Shown piece by piece: positions 59,302 to 64,000 of a stretch of 64,000 nt of DNA. A program made the position numbers and the translations under genes. Source of the stretch: Pelodera strongyloides (lineage: Eukaryota > Nematoda > Chromadorea > Rhabditida > Rhabditidae); contig JAANDG010000003.1 of NCBI GenBank assembly GCA_036852015.1, positions 1,260,001-1,324,000 on the forward strand. Reading direction: 5' to 3'. Under the pieces are notes generated by a model. It searched no databases, was not told where the DNA came from, and was given only the letters and a program-made list of their open reading frames with translations. The first letter of the stretch is position 1, and each line of letters begins with the position of its first letter.

Positions 59302-59635
59302 TTCGAGTACACCCAGAGAGAGTTTTAACATTGTTTCTCGGCCTCGCTCTCTGCATAGATCAATCGATCGATGCCCAAGCGAATGCTCTAAAGCTTTTAG
59401 AAACTTTTAATAAGATTTTTACTTTACTTTCGATTTAGGGGGATATTGTAAAGCTGCCAGTGGTGGACGTCAACATTTGTGGACTTCTCGTCTGGGCCTC
59501 TTGGCTTGGCAACAACTCCTCATCAGCGCTTCTCACTTTCGTTATGAATTTATTAATCCGGGAAGTATGCAGCACGCGAACTGAGGCCTCGGACTTCAAT
59601 GAAAAGATATAGAAGTTGAGCTGACTGAAGTAGGG

Positions 59636-59823
59636 AATTTTAAAGCTAAATACCGGCCGGTTTTTGAAACTCATCGTGGCCAACTGAAATCTTAAGTATT
59701 TATGCTAATTTGCTCGAATTTAGCTCGATTTTTACTCTAATTTATGTTCATTTGCATATGCTGCATAAGAATGATGGTGTACTCTATGCGTTTCAGAAAC
59801 TGGCCGGTATTTCGCTTTAAAGT
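59636..59823. mobile_element. MITE related to family B
   Basis: The left end TTTTAAAGCTAAATACCGGC and right end GGCCGGTATTTCGCTTTAAA are inverted; internal TCATTTGCATATGCTGCATA matches 33013-33032. A second element abuts it at 59817. Confidence 0.8.
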
Positions 59824-59935
59824 TATATAACGACCTGTTTTTAAAACGTACTTTGGACAACTGAATCCTCATATATGTTGTTGGCAAAAGATTATAATTA
59901 TAATAAAAACCGCGCAGTTATTCGCATACTTGAGA
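59817..59935. mobile_element. Partial family B element, inverted relative to 10650-10770
   Basis: AAAGTTATATAACGACCTG, TTTGGACAACTGAATCC and ACCGCGCAGTTATTCGCAT correspond, in the opposite orientation, to 10650-10770 and 1520-1637. Confidence 0.6.
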
Positions 59936-60488
59936 ACACATCGTCCATTGTACATTGCAAAAACCGACCACACCAGGATATTAGTTGCTGGTTGCGCGCC
60001 AAAAGCGTGCCACGCCTTCGCGAATAAATTGTTGCGTTCCCCAGCTTATTGGCCTCAAACTCTCGTATTGCACTTTTTTCAAAAAGGGAAACGAAATTTA
60101 TATGAATATGACGCGCGTTACAACCCCGGAAATTGTTCTTTAATTGTAAAACATTGTTATCGCAATATCTAGAAATTAGAAAGTTTGTTGCCAAATACGT
60201 CGAATTCGAGTTACAATACTAAACATTGAAAGCAAGCCCCACAGCATTTTTTTACCATAGAAAAAGAGTATTTTACGACCAAATCGACAAATCAAAAGTG
60301 CAATGTAATGGATAAAAACATACCGTGAACCTCTAAGTACTACTAATTCCAAATGTAGTAAATTAAGAGTAATTTCTAAAAAAAAAACGGGGGGAGAAAA
60401 TCAAAGGCTTTAACAGAAAAAGCGTTCGGAATTGGACAAAAATTGAATTTATAAAGGAAGAGATTAGAAATGAGAGACGAGGGGAGGT

Positions 60489-60489
<1 letters not shown>

Positions 60490-60521
<32 letters not shown>

Positions 60522-60597
60522 AATTGAGGCTGAGGGAGAGAGATAGAGAGAGAGAGAGAGATAGAGAGAGAGAGAGATAGAGAGAGAGAGAAAGATT
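60490..60597. repeat. (GA)n / GATA-GA microsatellite
   Basis: Long GAGAGA tract with GATAGAGA interruptions. Confidence 0.9.
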
Positions 60598-60773
60598 CGA
60601 GAGTAGTGTTCGAAATGAGTACCTCCTTGTTAATTTCCTTTAGTGTGGAAGTAGCACCAAGGAGCGGCTGGAGAAACCTCGTTTACACTCAAAAAGTAGA
60701 AAAGAAGGGAATTTTGAGTGAAAATTACGAATCTTTTTGTTGGATATTTCTTATGTACTTGTATACTCTCTTA

Positions 60774-60945
60774 TGGGGTTCAAAGCATCCAATAAAATCG
60801 GTGTGATTCTGTGAATACTACGGTATTTTTGCATGAAACCTGCATATATAATAATATAATACAAAAAATTAAAAAATATTGTCGTGTAGTTTCAAAATAC
60901 GGTAAATTTTCAGCGCACTTTGAAACCCAATTAAATCGAATAACT
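60774..60945. mobile_element. Family A MITE
   Basis: TATGGGGTTCAAAGCATCC on the left and CACTTTGAAACCCAAT on the right. The interior ATCGGTGTGATTCTGTGAAT, TGAAACCTGCATATATAAT and TAGTTTCAAAATACGGTAA is the reverse complement of 62845-62995. Confidence 0.75.
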
Positions 60946-61272
60946 AAAAAAATAACGTTTATAGGCCATAGAACTTGTTTTAATGTTTTCCCCATTAATA
61001 ATGCCCTAATCTAATTCAGTCGCTACTTAGTTTCCTGCTTTATAATCATTGGGATCTCCATTTTATTTCTGACTTTGCGCTGCGAATAAGGAGATTGAAG
61101 TTTGAGGGGAAAATGAACAAATTGTTTGATAAGTTGTTAGATGTTGAACGCTGAACAATGGTTCAAGATTGAAATCATACCCCTTTAGTGGTAACACCAA
61201 CAGTGATTTTTTTCCCACCGAATTTCTACCGTGTGAATGCGGGGTGAAGCAAATGAAATTGTTGTTTTTCAA

Positions 61273-61397
61273 GAGAGTTACAGAGAGAGAGTTACAGACT
61301 TACAGAGAGAGAGAGTTACAGAGAGAGAGTTACAGAGAGAGAGTTACAGAGAGAGAGAGAGAGAGTTACAGAGAGAGAAAGAGAGAGAGAGAGTTAC

Positions 61398-61438
<41 letters not shown>

Positions 61439-61517
61439 ACAGAGAAAGAGAGATAGAGTTACAGAGAGAGAGTTACAGAGAGAGAGTTACAGAGAGAGAG
61501 TTACAGAGAGAGAGAGA

Positions 61518-61548
<31 letters not shown>

Positions 61549-61553
61549 CGAAA
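61273..61553. repeat. Minisatellite of GTTACAGAGAGAGA units
   Basis: About 15 copies of GTTACAGAGAGAGA with variable GA length. All three forward frames are open over parts of it, so its ORFs are artefacts. Confidence 0.9.
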
Positions 61554-61559
61554 GGATAA

Positions 61560-62760
61560 ATTGTATGTAGGAGCGTGAATTGATCTCAAACTTCCGTTGC
61601 CTAAGTGGATTGCACCTGCCGCGTCCGGAATTAGATTTTAGCGGATTATTATAATTACCACTAATGAATATTTCGTAATTTGGCGAAGAACATTCTTAGA
61701 AGTACGGGGAGAAGAAATTGGTGAAACCCGAAAAAATGCACGTTTGTTATAACCCTAAACGCATTTTCATATATCCAGTGATGTTTGGAAAAATCAACTG
61801 CGCATAAAGACTTGTTCTTAGTCTTTTACAGACATTATTTCATAAAGCACAGCAAACACGTCGTTTGAGGCGATTTTATGCTTGAATATGAAAACCTCAA
61901 ATTCGAGTAAGCCGCTCACATCTCTGGCCTGAACTCAACACTTGTCGTGTCCTTTCTCTAAGAACATTGAAATTAAATAACTTTAAAAAATTTAGTGCTT
62001 TTCCGTAATTTTCATTATGACGGCACTTCGTCTCCATGTCTACACGTTCCCGAACACAAAAAATCGCATCCATTCAAGCGTGACTAATGCACTAACACGG
62101 ATTTATTTTTCTAATTTTCTGTTCGCGTAACATACCACATACCCGTTTACATTTAAAAGTACTATGGGGGACTTCACGTTTCCCATTGTCAGCTAGTTGA
62201 CCACATATGGTATTGGTGAACAATATACACAAATCTCAACTCTATTATCAGGTATTTCGCTGATTGTTGAACATTCAAAGTGTATTATAATCGTGGAATA
62301 TTAATTCGTTCACTGAAATTCACGCGGCAGGTGTGCCATACGTGCGCCAAACGTGCGCCAACACACCTTGACCCCCGGAGAACCTCCTTTCGCCGAAGTT
62401 TCACTTTGTTGCCGTGATAAAATCTATAATACTCGTAACTTGTTTAGCCAAGTCGATGTTGTTTTCTTATAAGAACAACAATATACTGTAACAAAAAGTT
62501 ATAATCTATTTGTTTACAACTCGAAATGCACTCAACCAATATGTTTTTGTATTGTGTTGGCAAAATTTCTTTCTTTTATTCTCAGCTTCTCACTTACCAT
62601 CCTCGTTTCCCATACTATATCGTCGCATTTCCGGTGGACGTCTCTCAAAACTTCATTGTTCTCGCAAAGAGGCGTTGACACGACCTTTTATGAAAAGGTA
62701 AATGGAGAACAAGTTGAGAAACAACGCTCACCGAAAAGAATATTTTGTCTTTTTTGAGGA
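61560..62760. other. Upstream region of the Kunitz gene
   Basis: AT-rich, no gene recognised. GTGCGCCAAACGTGCGCCAA at 62342 is a short direct repeat. Confidence 0.4.
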
Positions 62761-63731
62761 ATGTTCAAACAAATTCTTCTTCTACTATCAGCTATAAGTT
62801 CCTTGGGTAAGTTGGCATTATTCAACCCATAAGTTGAGACTAATTTGGTTTCAAATTACCGTATTTTGGAACCACATGAGAATATTTTTTTAATGTTTCA
62901 TATTATATGTACAGGTTTCGTACAAAAATACGGTATTATTGACAGAATCACACCGATTTTTTTGGGATACTTTGAAACCCCTGGCACCATTAATTCAAGT
63001 TTCTACGTTTCGGGAGATATGTGCACTTGCATTACTACTCGAGTACATTTTACGTTTTTTTCCCTGTGCAACGTTTTCTTGTGTGACTTATCGATTTGTC
63101 ATCGACTGATCTTCCACATATAAATGCGTTTCATTCAGCATTCGCGCAGGATTGCAGTGTGCCAAAGGAGCGCGGCTATGCGTGTCACGATGCGGGCATG
63201 AAGCAACGTTTCTTCTACGACCAGGAATCCGGTATTTTTCATGAACACGTTAAAACAGTAGTGTACCTACTTTGGGAAATTTGCGCAATTAAATCCTCTG
63301 CTTTTCGGGAGTTAAACGAAATGAAATGATTTATTACTGTCAGCCAAAAATCAATCAGCGCTCGTACAAACAATAACATTGAAATCAACAAAAAAGATAC
63401 ACGTAAGTATGCAATATTCGTAGTTGTCATTTACAATTTTTTTTTTCAAAATTATCCGTCTAGGTGTATGTATCCCCTTCTTATTCCTGGGATGCGGTGG
63501 AAATGGAAATAGTTTTGCCACATTTGATGAATGCAATAAGGTATTTCCTGCTTTTATTATACAGATGGTTACATTTTTAAAGCGAAATGCTAGCCCCTTT
63601 GGAAAATTTGCATATGATGAGCAAATCCTATCCTATGCTAATTTTGTACGATCGTCCACGGCAATCGTACAAAATTAGCATAGGATACATAGGATTTGCT
63701 TATCATATGCAAATTTTTTGTGTGTGTGTGC

Positions 63732-63781
<50 letters not shown>

Positions 63782-63999
63782 GTGTGTGCGTGTGTGTGCG
63801 TGTGTGCGCGCGCTAGAATAAGCATTTTTACTGGTTTTGTTGTTTCTACAGGTTTGCATCGAAAAGAAACTACCACAAAAGCATGAACCAAAAAAGAAGC
63901 TCACGGGTGAGTTTGACACGCTAACAGGTTAGTATAACTAGTTTTCACTTTGCACTATGGGAATGCTTTTTGCATAAATTTATCAATAAATCCTGGTAT
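62761..63999 (+). CDS. Secreted Kunitz/BPTI-domain protein (3' end outside the window)
   Basis: Exons 62761-62806, 63139-63231, 63464-63540 and 63852-63906 (GTGAGT donor) join in phase. The N-terminus MFKQILLLLSAISSLAFAQ is a signal peptide with cleavage before DCSVP. One Kunitz domain follows with all six Cys; spacing is 9-17-7-12-3 instead of the usual 8-15-7-12-3. The RFFYD, GVC, GCGGNGNSF and FDEC landmarks are present. At the position after Cys2 where inhibitors carry Lys/Arg there is His-Asp, so classical trypsin inhibition is doubtful (inference). A Lys-rich linker (KKLPQKHEPKKKL) leads into a further exon beyond the window. Intron 3 contains a long foldback and a (GT)n tract. Confidence 0.88.
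62845..62995. mobile_element. Family A MITE in Kunitz intron 1
   Basis: About 150 bp, GGTTTCAAATTACCGTATTT to ACTTTGAAACCCCTGG, with the internal CAGGTTTCGTACAAAAATAC; inverse of 60774-60945. Confidence 0.75.
63603..63717. repeat. Foldback with ~50-bp arms in Kunitz intron 3
   Basis: The arms 63603-63652 and 63664-63717 are inverted copies (AAAATTTGCATATGATGAGC ... ACGAT) differing by a few bases, around an 11-base loop CGTCCACGGCA. Confidence 0.92.
63720..63812. repeat. (GT)n microsatellite
   Basis: About 90 bases of GT with occasional GC, directly after the foldback and about 40 bases before exon 4 of the Kunitz gene. ORFs on either strand here are artefacts. Confidence 0.95.
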
Positions 64000-64000
64000 A

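Noticed and set aside
61169..61578. ORFs encoding Glu/Arg-rich repeats (RERELQRE)
   Set aside because: Translation of the GTTACAGAGAGAGA minisatellite; open in several frames.
63638..63919. His/Thr-repeat and Val/Cys-repeat ORFs
   Set aside because: Translation of the GT microsatellite; only the exon at 63852-63906 is real.

Overview
The window looks like nuclear DNA from an invertebrate animal. Genes have many short exons separated by AT-rich introns with GT (once GC) donors and TTTCAG/TTTTAG acceptors, and transposons are abundant. A nematode is my best guess. In every gene whose N-terminus I could place with confidence, a canonical splice acceptor lies 0-32 bases upstream of the ATG, as expected if spliced-leader trans-splicing is common. 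Two interstitial tracts of TTAGGC, the nematode telomere unit, are also present. The species cannot be named from this sequence alone.

Layout: 1-1665 holds a possible exon of an unidentified minus-strand gene. 1666-12517 (minus) is a complete 13-exon gene for the 26S proteasome ATPase Rpt5 (PSMC3). Its last intron carries an intact Ty3/gypsy-type LTR retrotransposon (1994-7333, plus) with identical LTRs and a 5-bp target-site duplication. 13324-13987 is a GC-rich inverted-repeat element. 14330-16640 is a 14-copy array of a ~164-bp repeat, each unit containing a GC hairpin. 16620-17530 has possible minus-strand exons I cannot identify. 19019-21682 (minus) is a second LTR element, internally deleted but still carrying one open gag-protease-integrase-tail frame.

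22640-23337 (plus) is COA5, a cytochrome c oxidase assembly factor with twin CX9C motifs. 24079-28647 (plus) encodes a NADAR-domain N-glycosidase-like protein with a long charged Arg/Ser/Glu tail. 31209-44120 (minus) is an LPGAT1-like lysophospholipid acyltransferase, and its 5.9-kb intron 9 contains a complete DGAT2/MOGAT-family acyltransferase gene on the opposite strand (37724-39559). 46935-48598 is a repeat cluster with a tRNA-derived SINE-like unit, a Harbinger-like MITE and LINE 3' ends. 48769-53037 (plus) is the splicing factor ISY1. 53038-62760 is mostly repeats: MITEs, microsatellites and foldbacks. 62761 to beyond the window end (plus) is a secreted Kunitz-domain protein, truncated by the window.

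The host genes are mostly housekeeping (proteolysis, respiratory-chain assembly, splicing). The clearest functional link is the nested pair of glycerolipid acyltransferases. Several dispersed MITE-like families recur in introns and intergenic DNA. All gene models were built by hand: exons were joined only where phase and protein homology agreed, and junctions that remain doubtful are flagged.
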